Notes: generated by a model not told the origin, from the sequence alone. DNA of 64,000 nt from Clitopilus passeckerianus (GCA_944990035.1 CALYLX010000133.1:248001-312000); one strand, 5' to 3'; shown: positions 45,322 through 57,130, counted from the first letter of the stretch. Translations and numbers: made by a program.

Positions 45322-46699
45322 TGAACATTTGGACATTCTATCGAGGCTGCATTCGCTCTCTTTTACATTTGATTCCAATCAGGAAACCTGAGGAGCAGTG
45401 CCACCTCCCTATAGAGCTAGAAGAGTTCATACTAGACGAACTCGTTGATGACGCTCGCGCACTCGCCTCCTGTGCACTGGTCTCAAAACGATGGCTGCAC
45501 CAGTCCCGCAGCCGCTTCTTTAGAGAGCGTGAAGTCGTTTGTGGCGGCTCGCGTGCAGAAGAATATATTCTCCCCCGCAACCTGTTCCTTCATTCAAAGT
45601 CAGAGTGCACCTTCTGGCCGTACATTCAGAACATCAAGATCGAGAACCTGTACGATTCTCGCATGGCTGGTACAAACGACCCATCATTCAACAAACTTGT
45701 CGAGGGATCTCTTATCAAAGTTCAAAGCCTCAAAACTCTTGTTATGTGGATTTTCTTACGGGCTCGACTGCCTGGGATCCGTTTCTCCCTATGTCCAATC
45801 ACTGGACTCACTCACCTCCCTCTATCTCCAAGACGCAAAATTTTCTTTTCCAGGGAAGATTCTGTTCTTCCTAGGGATTATGCCGCACCTAAACTTCTGC
45901 CACCTCCAAGAAATTACATTCAAAACTCAGGAATGGATTCCCCCACCTTTCTGGTACTCTTCCACCAACTCCGCCCTTAGAATCCGACTCGAGATTTATA
46001 TTGAATGGGGTCCCCCAGAGAACCCCGCCATGTCTGCTCTCATTCTCCATCAATATTAGAATATAACAGTGCTCAGTATTGGCGAAGTTTTTGACACGGT
46101 ACAAGAGTTCCATCCGATCCCACGGGTGGTGGCGCACATCGGCCATTCCCTAGAGAAATTATCCCTTGCCTTTGCGCATTACTGTGTGCACTCCTGGTCT
46201 GCGTTGACAGGTATGTTAAATAAGCTTGCGTCATCGCTGACATTTTTATGTCTTGCGAACGTCAGGTAATATCTCGTTTCCGCCTATATCATTGACCAAC
46301 AATACCTCACTGGAAGCATTCGACATAGGAGAGGTCTCCATGCCCTATGGTCGCATAAAATCATCTACCTGGCTCTCCAGCACCCTCAAAACAATCACGT
46401 CCAAAGGTAAATTCCAGAGCCTCCGTATATTTTTCGGGGTCGACCATTCGTGCAACGAGGATCCAGTGGACATTGGACATACTGTCGAACTTTTCAATTG
46501 GGAACCTGCAGAGGATGTACTGCTGGACCAAGAGAGGTTTCCGAGAGGCACTCCTCAGATCGACAGTGTTCTTGAGTATGACTGGTCAGCCGACGAAGCT
46601 ATCTCTCTCTTGAGAGAAGTTTGTCTGCCGAGGTTGGCGGAGGCCGAGAGGTTAAACCTTAACATTTGTAGTCCAACGGGTACGACCTCTCTGGTATGA
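45322..46699 (+). pseudogene. F-box protein gene, apparently frameshifted
   Basis: The N-terminus from 45322 reads MNIWTFYRGC, then QCHLPIELEEFILDELVDDA, RALASCALVSKRWLHQSRSR: a good F-box. The frame runs to about 45745 (KVQSLKTL), but LRR-like coding continues in the +1 frame (CGFSYGLDCLGSVSPYVQSL, YLQDAKFSFPGKILFFLGI) with no GT-AG intron able to bridge it, so a one-base change looks likely. The second frame meets a TAG at 46057-46059. One nonconsensus intron (GTCCCC donor near 46015 to an AACAG acceptor at 46070) could bypass it and lead to LSIGEVFDTVQEFHP. Another intron (GTATGT to CGTCAG) precedes ISFPPISLTNNTSLEAFD, and the gene ends at 46699. It is either recently broken or affected by a base error. 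Confidence 0.6.
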
Positions 46700-47044
46700 G
46701 ATTATAATGAACTATATGGATATATATACACTCAATTCAAGTTGTGAATAGCGATGATGTTAGAGGATCGGTGAAGTGTTGCACTGCCCCACTTTGTATA
46801 CTCCCTGTTCCCCGTTAAGGTGCCTGTCGTCGATCATCGGCACCTACTGACCCTAGTATCCCTTAACACCGCAAACGCGGCATTGACTCCAAGGCTCCGA
46901 GATATGAGTCAAAGCGACGCGTTATGGCTAGACGCATGAGATAAATACATCCTCGACTCGACCATGGCTCGTCGAGCAGCCTGGTGCTTCCGCTCGGAAT
47001 AGAACATACACGAATCAATCTGCTCGTAGCAGGCTACATATCTC
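46700..47044. other. Intergenic stretch
   Basis: Nothing recognised; upstream region of the gene at 47045. Confidence 0.35.
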
Positions 47045-47750
47045 ATGCCTGGTAGGAAGTTTGTATTCCTCTCACGGACTGAGACATACAGATATGCGCC
47101 TGAACTGGAGGAGGTGAGTAGCGGACGTTATACCGTTTAAAGCGAAGTACTAACTTAGGAGCATAGGAGTTCGACGTAGACCATTTCCAGGGCCCATCTT
47201 GGGCAGAGAAAGCCGTACTCGCAGTTCGCGACGCCGCAAACAAGGTTGGGAAGAAACATGCCCGCTATTGCTGAGAAGTAGAAGCTCATTTGACTGTGTA
47301 CAGGATCTTTACAAAGCCCACAAGAACCGGAAGTATGGTTGGAGCAACACGAAGGCATTCCTGGGCGGTCCCAACAGGCGTGAGTTTGGACGCATCCCAT
47401 TTTGGGAATCAGATCCATGCCATTGGGATCTGCCTTCGCCTGTTCCTGGCGAGGATGTACCCTCCAACACCCCGATTGTCCTCGAATCACTTATGGACAT
47501 TGCGCGTCCGGCCAAGGCCAAAGGTACGCGCATAGTCATGAGAGAGAAGGCGGAAGATGGACTAATTCGCAATGCAGGCGTTGCTAAGGAGTACGAGATC
47601 GTAGAGCTCCCACCCAAGGTGATTGTCCTGGACGAGGTGGTCGCTGAGCTGCCAGAGTTAGATGATTCGGACTGGGAGGAGATTGACGGACCCGAGATGG
47701 ATGGGGGTAGTACTATCAAGGAGACTTACGCCTCCGTTGCCAAAGGCTGA
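47045..47750 (+). CDS. Unknown protein, copy 1 of a tandem paralogous pair
   Basis: Four exons join in frame: 47045-47110, 47167-47244, 47304-47523 and 47578-47750, for 178 residues. The product begins MPGRKFVFLSRTETYRYAPE, has WAEKAVLAVRDAANK, KNRKYGWSNTKAF and FGRIPFWESDPCHWDL, and ends with a conserved block: VLESLMDIARPAKAKGVAKE, YEIVELPPKVIVLDEV, then an acidic patch (DDSDWEEIDG) and STIKETYASVAKG. The last two exons and the splice inside the Gly codon match the gene at 48556 exactly in position. No known domain is visible. The conserved tail (LLDIA-P-AK-KGVAKE-E...SYA-V) suggests a binding motif. Probably a species-limited basidiomycete family. Confidence 0.7.
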
Positions 47751-48555
47751 GGAATCCAAAATAGTAAACATCAATTAATCAAGATGTTACGACCACGTTC
47801 AAATAATACTGCCATTTTCTGAGCTTAGACAGGCTATAACCCTTCGTTTCTGAGTATGTGTTGGGAATGCAGGAGAGCTAAACATGATTATACACCTATG
47901 TTGAACCAGATACAGGTGGCTTCGGAGAGCTTTCACCCAGTTCGACACTTTGAGGTCATGGCGGTCGTGGAGGTGGCGCAGAAGGCGGTCCCACGTAGTG
48001 GCTGTGTCGATCTTGCTGTGACATTGTCACGGCTCCCTCGACCTCCGAGGCTTAGTTCCCGACTCTGTGCAACTCACTCTAGACAACCAACGACGGCCAT
48101 GACTGGCTGCGTACACTGCTTATCGCTCATGCCAACGATATGCTTGTCCACCATTTGATCGAGTGACAAGCCTGAGAAGGCAGTAACGGAATCAACGCCG
48201 AAACCGTATATACCTGACTTGCTATGAGTCAGCTCTTGTCCAGTACCGCAACCGCCAATACATCCATCGGGTTCGAATGACTAGCGGTGCCTTTGTAACC
48301 GCCTATCTGTCATACACTCCTTGTCTAAGAACTCCGAAAGGAGTAGACTGGAATAGACCGGGAATGACTCCAAGAGATAGGTAAGCTGTATAAATACCTA
48401 TCCTTAGCTTCCAGGGTTTACCAACTGCTACCAGACTGCAACTCGACTACAGCGACTGAGCTCAGCTCTTCAGTCGTTCGACCCCTCTTGCGAAACCAAT
48501 TTTTTACCTTTCTATCACCCACAACAAATCAAGCACCCCCACACCTGTTACCAAG
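47751..48555. other. Intergenic stretch between the paralogous pair
   Basis: Promoter of the second copy. No gene recognised; a 100-codon frame at 47856-48158 looks like chance. Confidence 0.4.
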
Positions 48556-49263
48556 ATGACGAGGTCAATTCTTTCCGCTAAGCACCCTAAGCTTGCCAAG
48601 AAGGCATTCAGAGCCGACGCAAAGGCTCAAGGGTTGAAGTTTGCCGAAGCCTGTGAGATTCGAGCAAAGGAACGGTCGGCAGAGAAGGTACACTCATCCT
48701 ATTCTACCGACATCATCGAAACTAATCTTTCTCTCCCCTTCCAGTTCTTGCAACCACAAGGACTCCGCCGCCGTAATTATGGTCGTATGGACGGCACACA
48801 ATGGAATGGTAAAACATTTATTTGCCCTGCACAAGTTGATGCAGCATACTCTGGAACTTATAACATCTGCGACTGCGAGTCTTGCCTAAGGATGGACGCG
48901 CATGAGGACTACTGGCCTGACGAAGAGAAGGCCCCGGTGACAGCGACTATATCACTATTGGATATTGCGAAGCCTGCAAAGGTTAAGGGTAAGCCACTCT
49001 GTCGAGAAATTCTCCAGGCCTCCATTTCTAACCAGATTTCTGCAGGAGTGGCGAAGGAGTTTGAGGTTATTGATCACCTACCACGGGTTATTGCACTTCA
49101 GGACGATGACGACGCATATTCCACCCTTGACTGGGACACGGAATCTGAGGCTTGGGAGAACATGTACGACAGCGAGAGCGAGGTGAGCCAGGCTGACTTC
49201 TCCAAGGAGTCTTATGCCACTGTTCTCCAAGGAAGGGACCGCGAGAAACGAGGCTCGGGTTAA
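48556..49263 (+). CDS. Unknown protein, copy 2 of a tandem paralogous pair
   Basis: Exons 48556-48687, 48745-48988 and 49046-49263 give 197 residues in frame. The N-terminus (MTRSILSAKHPKLAKKAFRA) differs from copy 1 and is basic. Then come RRRNYGRMDGTQWNGKTFIC, YNICDCESCLRMDAHEDYW (four Cys in a short stretch), and the shared tail: ISLLDIAKPAKVKGVAKEFE, VIDHLPRVIALQD, an acidic run and KESYATVLQG. The intron after KVKG has the same position and phase as in copy 1, which proves common descent. The paralogous tails are far more similar than the heads, so only the tail domain is under shared constraint. No function can be stated. Confidence 0.7.
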   Translation: MTRSILSAKHPKLAKKAFRADAKAQGLKFAEACEIRAKERSAEKVHSSYSTDIIETNLSLPFQFLQPQGLRRRNYGRMDGTQWNGKTFICPAQVDAAYSGTYNICDCESCLRMDAHEDYWPDEEKAPVTATISLLDIAKPAKVKGKPLCREILQASISNQISAGVAKEFEVIDHLPRVIALQDDDDAYSTLDWDTESEAWENMYDSESEVSQADFSKESYATVLQGRDREKRGSG

Positions 49264-49455
49264 TTAGACTGTGGATGTCGCCACCGCCAACGCGTTTGGC
49301 ACACCATGTCGTCTCGGTATCACCGACATATGAGATTATGTACTTATCGTAGCACCGTTGTACGCTTAAGCGAGGTGGCTTCTCTGATTGGAGGCCACCA
49401 TCAGCTATACGATAAATAAACCAGCATTTTCGGCTTATTATTTTTTGTATGACTA

Positions 49456-49661
49456 CAGTCGAAATTCTCATAATGCATAGGCCGAAATCTGACACCGGGC
49501 CAATGTATAATGAGAATTATGCATTATTACATCTGATTTTGGCTGGGGAAGTCGCATCTAAATCTCACCAAAAGCGATGCGTTATGAGAATAATGCATTA
49601 GGGGGATATGCATTATGAGAATAATGCATTAGGGGGATATGCATTATGAGAATTTCGACTG
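49456..49661. mobile_element. 206-base MITE with perfect 24-base terminal inverted repeats
   Basis: 49456-49479 is the exact reverse complement of 49638-49661. Both ends start CAGTCG and run to TAATGCATA, and the element is flanked by TA on each side (49454-49455, 49662-49663). The ends match those of the 6.5-kb element at 17 of 24 aligned positions without gaps, so both belong to the same Tc1/mariner (pogo-like) group. No coding capacity. It sits between a gene's 3' end and a metallophosphoesterase gene. Confidence 0.9.
49582..49643 (+). repeat. 31-base tandem duplication inside the MITE
   Basis: 49582-49612 is repeated exactly at 49613-49643; each unit holds TTATGAGAATAATGCATTAG followed by GGGGATATGCA. 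The next bases (49644-49652, TTATGAGAA) begin a third unit that overlaps the right inverted repeat. Confidence 0.85.
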
Positions 49662-49909
49662 TAGCGAGATATACGTGAACAACTGGATCAATGATCAAAT
49701 AGTAGCCAGTTGCCAATGATTCTGGATTGCCTCTGGACGCTCGTGACTTGACAATCACGACGACAATGGCTTGAGCGCGTCAAGTGATACAGCACTGGTC
49801 TCTTCACACCACCATACCAATGCTTTGGCTGCGATTTCGCCATTGGGTATCCATTGGCTGTGCACCTTGATCATGCCCACATTGAAACGACCACAATTGA
49901 GGAGACGAC

Positions 49910-51400
49910 GTGGCGCAGCGCCAACACATCTTTACGACCTTTCTTGAACTGGTATACTTCGACCACCACAGATGTAAGCCCCTTCAAACAGGATTCTTGC
50001 TTCAAACTCACAATAACGACAGGACGACCCTCTGGACACGCGTAATCGAAGGAATCAAGGGAAAACAGAAACCCTCAACGAGCGCACATTTCAGCATAGG
50101 AGCACCTATCATACCTCCCGAAGAGCTCGTCTATGGCTCCCGTACGCTTCGTTCGCCGACGTCTGTAGTCCACCTCGAATACGACCCAACAAAGCTCGAA
50201 CCGAAGCCCTCATCTGAATGGACTCGCTTCGTCTGTATCAGCGACACGCACACACGGACATTCGATGTACCAGACGGCGACGTTCTGTTGCATAGTGGAG
50301 ACCTGACGAGTACCGGGACGTTTGGAGAGTTTGAGAAGACTATGAAATGGCTCTATGGGCTGCCGCATAAGGTCAAAATGTATGTTCTACCTCGTCCAAT
50401 TTTCGTGTAAATTGTTGAATCTGACTTGGTCCTTGAACCGTCATAGCGTTATTGCAGGGAATCACGACCTCGCTCTGCACAAGGAGTGGTATGAAGTCAA
50501 CTTCATGAGATGGAATCAGCAAAAACAAGTTCGTTCAATTTTGCAGGTTTTTGTGTGCTGCAGACTAACCAAGGACATTTTCACAGAACTACACCAAAAT
50601 CATGGAGCTGATGAAAGGTCGACGTGCTACCCTAAACAGATTAGTTTATCTGCAAGACGAAGAACACACTTTTCAAGTCAAGAAAGGCGGACGAACGTGG
50701 AGTGTCTATGGTTCACCAGTTCGTATTCCGTAGCTGTGGTACCCTTCTCCTAACTGACTATATGCACCCAGTGGAGCCCCTGGTTTCATGATTGGGCGTT
50801 CAACTATGAAAGAGAAGATGGGAAACGTAGGTTCCTGCGCGAATTTGATTCTTTCCGAACCGTGGCTGACGGCGAACATTTATTCAGAAATAATATCGAA
50901 ATTCTCAAAAACCGACATCCTGTACGTCCACCTCAGCTTTCCACATGATCATACCTTGCTCAAACCAATATAACAGCCTCACACACGGTCCTCCATCCGG
51001 CATTTTTGACGCAACCCGGTCTGGAGACCTAGCAGGCTGCGAAGATCTCCGAAATCGCCTGGACGAACTCCGACCAAAGCTACACGTCTTCGGGCATATC
51101 CACGAAGCTCACGGCGCCCACATACACCCATGGCTTCCCAGCAAAGACGGGAACTACGAGCCGCCAATTGTGCAGAATGAACATGCTGATGGTGGGTCTG
51201 GTGATGACGAGTTGGAGAGCGAGACCAGAGAGGAAGGAGAGAATGGTGCGGAGGATGTGGATAGGACCGTATTTGTGAATGCTGCAGCATTTCCTTTGCA
51301 AGGGAAGGGCGTTAAGAAGGCTGGAAGCACCGGGCTCAGGCTGTACCCGCCCTTTGGAGGGCCTGGATTTCAACCTGTCGTTGTTGATTTGAAAGACTGA
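49910..51400 (+). CDS. Calcineurin-like metallophosphoesterase (UPF0046/MPPED-like)
   Basis: The five metal-binding motifs of the metallophosphoesterase superfamily are present across the exons: SDTHTR (DxH, about 50240), HSGDLTSTGTF (GD, about 50295), AGNHD (GNHD, about 50456, after an intron splitting an Ile codon), THGPPSG (about 50976) and FGHIHEAHG (GHxH, about 51090). The order and spacing match the MPPED1/MPPED2-like group of small-substrate phosphodiesterases. The C-terminus ends FQPVVVDLKD-stop at 51400, preceded by an acidic insert (DDELESETREEGENGAED) typical of a variable loop. The 5' end is unsettled; the frame opens at 49910 with GTG, and a true ATG probably sits in a short upstream exon. 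Substrate unknown. Confidence 0.8.
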
Positions 51401-51459
51401 GGTATACTTGTCAGTCTTCTATTCTGTGTACATGGAGATAAGATGTAGAAATAACGTAT

Positions 51460-53176
51460 CTAGAATGAATCGTGCCACCTGTGTATGACGTCCTTCCCCG
51501 CGCCATAGTATATGTCTCCCCAAGACTCAACTTCTATTTCCCGCCTCAGGCGATGTCGGTCTGCCCAAGAAAACCCCTGGTATCCACCGTCCTGATCTTT
51601 TTCCACAACGACCCAACTTGGATCCTCGTCTCCATTCTTTGGACCGTCAGACTTAATTCCCACAAAGCAAAGATTAGGGGAGATTTCGAGTATAGCTCTG
51701 AGTGTCTTGTCTATTCGCAAAGACTCGTCCTCTTTGTCTTCATCGTCGTCCCCGCCCTCCCAAGGAGCCCAGTACCGGAGGTAGACAGGGCTAAAATGTG
51801 TTAAATTTGGCAGCGAAGTAAAGATAGCAGTGTATGCTGCTTTGACCTACCACATCCTGGAGCGTCAACCTAGCAGCAAAAGTAATTGTGGAGACCCTGC
51901 ATACCTCTTTGTATTCCGGTCCAACCATGGCGTAGTTAGGCCAGTCAAAAAACAGCGCCAGCCGCCTGACCGTTGGAACGTAGTGGACTAGGTTCTTGAC
52001 TGTTTGAGGATAGAATTCCTCCGATCTTAAAACCAGTGAGTGAAGATTTAAAGTTGTTGACAAAAAGGCTTTCTCCGTGTCTTCCTCGCTGGCGTGGGTG
52101 TCCTCTTGGAGTGTGCCGTCAAAGTGGCGAATGTTTTTGGCGATTCCAGAAGGAATTTCATCTATGGAGGGCATCCAGTCGAGATCAAGGCTGTGCAAGC
52201 ATTGGAGAGGCGACACGTCTATCTCACAACGTCGCCCATCTGTAATACAAAGTGCTTCAATGGTAGGATGGCGGGAGAAAAACCCGGTCGTGTCATCGGG
52301 GAGCGTGCATTCTTCTACGCTAAGACACTTCAATCTAGGCCATGTTGCACTGCTAAACATTTTTTGGATGGGATGTGGGGGTGGTATGAGGTGGCTGCGG
52401 CTGTAATTTGGATGATAGTGAAAGAATAGCTGTAAATCCTGCAATCCCGGGCAACGGTGGAGCAGCATGTCCACCAGCTGTGGAACGAACTTGATGTAGG
52501 TTTCACGGTCTCCTGAGAGAGACGTTTGAGAGTACGAAAACCTCGAAAGATTCGAAAAGTTCCACAGCTACGGATTTCATGTCACTGGAGGCGAAGAAAC
52601 AGGTAGCGGGCCAAATGATACCTTGAAATCTGCTAAGTTGTAACTTGGCACATCAGTTGAGCAGTCTGGCCCATCCCAGTTGAGTACTTCAACCTCGTCA
52701 ATGTCAGCACAGCTGGCATGTAGGGCCTGGAACACGGGTGCAACAGGACGTTCTGTGGCAAGCCAGCAAAAGCGCTTGAGAAGGGGCATAGACTGTATAG
52801 CCTTGACCAGCGATAGTGGTACCTCACTGGCATAGTCGTTCGAGCATTCATTGACCAGTCGTCTGTGGTGCTTCGGGACCGCCGTTGCTGGATAAATAAT
52901 GGCCAGCGAGTGAGTATAGGCCTTGTCCGGTAAAATATCCAGAGATCGGATTTGAGAACTGGCGAATGGTTCTGATGATGTGGCTTCCCAAACCGCTGGT
53001 GAACACAAATTGCAACTAATTCTCCGATAGTCAAGGTGAGAGGGAATGATTACGCCTCGGAAGCCCTGGGAGGCAAGGGCAGCAGCAAGTAGATCTTTGG
53101 GCTCGTCCAGGAAGAGAAAGATACAATCCAGCAGTTCGACTGGGAGGCCTCGGGTGAGGCGCCCTTCCCCTGACAT
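51460..53176 (-). CDS. F-box protein (Agaricomycete-expanded family)
   Basis: The start at 53176 gives MSGEGRLTRGLPVELLDCIF, then LFLDEPKDLLAAALASQGFR: a clear F-box. The first exon ends around 52590; exon 2 (about 52490-51795) carries LRR-like segments such as CPGLQDLQLFFHYHPN, WPRLKCLSVEECTLPD, LQCLHSLDLDWMPSIDE and LNLHSLVLRSEEFYPQ. The last exon (51786-51460) reads RYWAPWEGGDDDEDKEDESL, then ISPNLCFVGIKSDG, and ends WHDSF-stop at 51460. Internal frames are joined by short introns. The gene faces away from the metallophosphoesterase, with only 59 bases between their stops. Likely an SCF adaptor; substrate unknown. Confidence 0.65.
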
Positions 53177-53518
53177 GGGCAACTGAAAACCGGTAAGCGT
53201 CCTATGTAATCGCTCCGGCCACAACTTGAAGAACTTGAACGCTCAGAGCTCAGGGCTGTGCAATTTATTTGGATGTGTTACGCTCGGAGGTGATCCGACC
53301 ACCCGACGAACAGCCCTCATTGACCATCCTGGAGTCTCTGCACTTGTAATGACCTGCTATCTAGCTCTAGCTTGCCTTGGGCCTAAACCAGAGAGGAAGA
53401 TACCATGCGGCAAGACGCTTCCTTATAGAAAGGTATGTCTCACGGTCTTGAAAATTATAAATATTCTAGCTAACACAGATGTAGGAATGGCACAAAAAGT
53501 CACCAAAGAAACGGCCTA

Positions 53519-56129
53519 TCACTCAAAGGCATCATAACTAGTTTCTAGCTGGAATGTGGGCTGAAGAACTATCTGTGGCCTCAGAACGCTTTCTCCGGTC
53601 TCGGAGATTACACCCAGCCCTGTCGAACATAACACTCGTTCTCCTGCAAGATCGCTCTCCATATCGTCGTAGGCGTCTTCCATGAGGTCGGGGTTGAACC
53701 TTTGATCAGGCTCGACTATGGAGACTTCATACTCTTCGCCAACCATGGCGTTGAGTTGAAGAGCCAAGGCCACAATCCGGCCTAAGGCATCCGTGAAAGG
53801 ATAGCAGACACCTTGTGCCTTCGTTTCATCGGCTTCATACCAGCCGGAAACAATAAGGACGTCAGCAACGTTGCTTCCGAGCCACATTCTTAAAGAGCCG
53901 TGAATGTCGTCGTCAAGGGAAGGCTTCAGCAGCGACTGTGTAGTCGAACGCCATTGGGCAGCAAACGATGAATCTAAACCACTGAGGTCAGCAGTCATTC
54001 GCCAAACCTTCCCACAGCTACTCACCAGACCCACGAATGCGTTCATAGAGAGTCTCCAGGAAGTACGAGTAATCCCAATGTCCGGGATACCACGACGCCG
54101 CAATCTTGGCACAGCACTTCGTCATGCAAGCTTGCAAGGCAATCTGAACAGCGAATGGGTCATGCCCCTCTGCAGACCTCGCCGCGATGTTTTCCAATGC
54201 GGTGACCAAGGGCCTTCCGATCGTCACGCTCGCTCGCTCTTCCACACCCCGCTTCATCGCACCAGGAAGCATCCCAGAACCAGAGAACTCGATCGTGTCA
54301 GCCATGTAAGCCGACACCTGGAAAATTTCGCCGTTGAGCCTCGTCGCAATGCTTTGCACGTCGGTCTTGCGAGGTCGCAGGGAGGGCAGCATGCGGCTGT
54401 TGACGGGCGGGAGTTTCTGCTGTCGGATTTGCAATGTTTGGCGTCGGATTTGGTCCGCGAGCATTCGATTCTGACGGTCGAGTTGATCCAGCTGCCTTTG
54501 ATTGGGCTGCTCTACAACGTCGGATTGGGCGCTTTCGAGGAGGGCTACCCGTTTCCTGGCCTCCTGGAGGTCGTTCTCCTGTTCACGAAGACGATCCTGA
54601 AGCTCAGCCCGCTGACGAGCAGCTGCCTCCAGGGCAGCTTCACTTCGTTGGGCTCCGAGAGTGCGCTCCTTGCGAGTCTCCGCCACCTCCCGCTCCTTCG
54701 CCTGACGTTCCTCCAAAATCTTCCTCTCCATCTCCCTCGTCACCTTCGCGATCTCCTCTTCAAAGCGGGCGATGATGTCGTGCTTTTCCTTCTCAGAAGT
54801 GTCCAGCTTCTGCTTCTGTTCCGCGAGGGACCTTTCCTTCTCGTACACACTCTTCTCCTGCGACTTCGTCAAGTTCTCGTTATCGACTCGAAGCCGGGAT
54901 AGAGAGCCCTCCAACGTCGATATCTGCCCCCGCAGACGGCCCAATTCACCCTCAAGATTCCTCTTCTCCTTCCCCTTCAGGTTCTGATCGCCCTCAAGCC
55001 TCGTCGCCCTAGATTCGAGGGTCTTGACCTTCTCCAGGTGCCGACGGTTATCCCTCTCCAATTCCTCATTCTTCTTCTGCAAACCGTCCTGCGACCTCCG
55101 CGCATCCGCCAATTCCTGCTCCAAATCGGTCGTCCTCTGAGCTTGGAGTCGTTGAAGGGTTTCGAGTTCCTGAACTCGTTCGGTCGCCTTCGCCAGTTGC
55201 CCCTTCCCAGATTCCTCCACCACCTTGACCTTCGATTTCTCCCCGTCAAGTGTTTGCTCAAGGTTCCTCACTTGGTCGTTACGTCGCTGAACCTCCTCCT
55301 CAAGACCGTGAACCTTTCCCTCGACAGCAGCCAGCTGCATCGAGACTTCCTCCACTTTCACATTCAACTTCGTGTTCTCGCCGCGAATGGCTTTCAGCTC
55401 GACCTCCCTCTTCTGTAACTCGGACATGAGCTCGGACATCTCGCCTCCCTTGGCTTCCTTGACGTTGGCATCGAGTACAGCGATGGATTCGGGCTCGGGG
55501 CCAATGACGGGAGGAGCAGCCGGTGTGGAGGTGACGGGAGCCTGCTTTGGAGACTCGGTAGAAGGTGCGGGAGCGACCTCATCTGGCTGGGAGGTGACTT
55601 CGGTCCACTCCTTTTCAGCAGCCGGTGCAGATACAGGAGTAGGAGCTGGTTCGGGTAACGCTGCTGGGATAGAGCTAGAAGGCTCCACTTGCTTTATGGC
55701 CTCCTGGTAAAGCTTATTCTCCTCCGGAGATACGGAGGCGCTGATGTCTTTGGGAATGATTTCCTTGACATCACTGGTATCGACCGGCGATTCGGCAGCT
55801 TGGGTGTCCTCGGGTTGAGGGCTGGGAAGGGGTGTCGGCTCAGGTGCTGCTGCTGGTTGAGGCGTCGGCTGAGGTACAGGTGGCGGTGTAACTGGCCGCG
55901 GTGTGGGTTGAGGTGCAGGTGTGGGTGCAGGCTGGGCTGCAGGTGTTACACGAGGCACTTCGTGCAACGATGGGCGGCGGCTATCGTCTCGCTGGCTCGC
56001 AGCAGGAGTGACGGCACCGTCGTCGACCTTTCCGGCCTCTTTTTCCTTCTTCTTTTTGGAGGACTTGCCCAAGGTCGGGGCAGCCATAATACCCTTAACT
56101 TTGGCCCATCGAGAAGGTTTTTGCGACAT
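53519..56129 (-). CDS. Long coiled-coil protein with Pro-rich N-terminus and conserved C-terminal domain
   Basis: Two main exons, joined by an intron (GTGAGT donor, TTTAG acceptor) after IRGSG near 54020, together encode about 840 residues. The start at 56129 reads MSQKPSRWAKVKGIMAAPTL, then a basic KSSKKKKEKE stretch. Residues 60-110 are almost pure Pro/Thr/Ala (PTPAPQPTPRPVTPPPVPQP), followed by acidic segments. Residues about 225-540 form an uninterrupted coiled coil (KREVELKAIRGENTKLNVKV, then similar heptads). The C-terminal 300 residues have TRLNGEIFQVSAYMADTIEF, QACMTKCCAKIAASWYPGHW and WLGSNVADVLIVSGWYEA, a conserved basidiomycete region of unknown function. It is probably a cytoskeletal or cell-cortex scaffold. 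Confidence 0.7.
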
Positions 56130-56544
56130 GGTTGTGATTAGTGGGAGATGGTCGTTAGGATGAGGAGGGATTCATTTATATATATGGCTTGTAATATGAC
56201 TGCAATGTGCATCAAGAATTCCAAACGTCTGCCTCATGCTTAACACGGCTGCCTCAAACACGTTGGCCTTTGATCAGGCCAAACGCCGCTGACCCTTGGC
56301 TTCACGCTTGCAAATACCACAAACAACAGCCTGTTCGCGCATGGGCATGCGTGGCAGTGGACACGCTGCCAAGTCCTGAATTCCTGACACACTGAGTGTG
56401 AAGGAAGCACATGAGGCTGCACTTCACGAGCGAAGAGCCAAAATTTGCGAGTCCCATGGCTTGCAAATGCAAGTGCGAATGACATTCTGAAGCGTAGAGT
56501 ATTACACGAAGGAGTAACAAGGTAAACTGATAAACGAATCAAAT

Positions 56545-57130
56545 CTATATCCCATCAAAGATGTCGAGTTGAATCAGGTTGCTGATCAGAGGCTGTATGT
56601 CCGTTTGGAATGATTCGTAGAACTCATCTTCAGACATGGTGTCAATTCCGCCGAAGGCAATGATGCCCTGTCTGAGCAGGTTGAGTGCTTTTCGTTCGAG
56701 AGTTCCCGCTTGGTGTGGAGTACGAGAAACCGAGCGTGTTAATACGCGCCATTTCCCCGCAATGGCCTTGAGAACTGAGATATGTCAGACGAGAATGTGG
56801 CATTATAATCGATAAAACTTACCGTCGTCTCCTTGGACAAAGCGATCGTAGGTTTGCGAGAGAGCATGCTCCACTCGTTGGTCGTCAGACCAGGAGTCCC
56901 TCACGATCCTGATTTTAGCGAACCCGGCTAGCAAAGCCTGCAGGACGGATTGGGTCCATGCTATTCGACTGGATTGGTCAGCCTGAATAGCAAGATGATC
57001 CACCGTGGTTCCAAGATTGATGCCTAAGACTCTTCCGACGCGCCTCTGAGCGGTGTGGATAGCCCCGTCAAGGCGACGAAGGTCAGAGCGGGAAGGGAAA
57101 CATGGGCTACCAATATGTTACATGCGAGTA
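56545..57130 (-). CDS. Small hypothetical protein (start unresolved)
   Basis: The reading frame runs from about 57120 down to 56822 (LRRLDGAIHTAQRRVGRVLG, VDHLAIQADQSSRIAWTQSV, RIVRDSWSDDQRVEHALSQT, YDRFVQGDD), then an intron (GTAAGT donor) leads to LKAIAGKWRVLTRSVSRTPH, LERKALNLLRQGIIAFGGID, SEDEFYESFQTDIQPLISNL and IQLDIFDGI-stop at 56545. The composition is helical and cytosolic, and the join is in frame. The first exon lacks an ATG within this stretch, so an upstream exon is needed. I do not recognise the family. Confidence 0.45.

Noticed and set aside
48260..48285. GGTTCGAAT, a word like a tRNA T-loop
   Set aside because: The flanking bases do not pair as a T-stem and no D-arm or anticodon arm is present; the same word near 28330 also fails.
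53226..53537. A 103-codon plus-strand frame between the F-box and coiled-coil genes
   Set aside because: No domain or signal; the stop end overlaps the neighbouring gene's 3' end.
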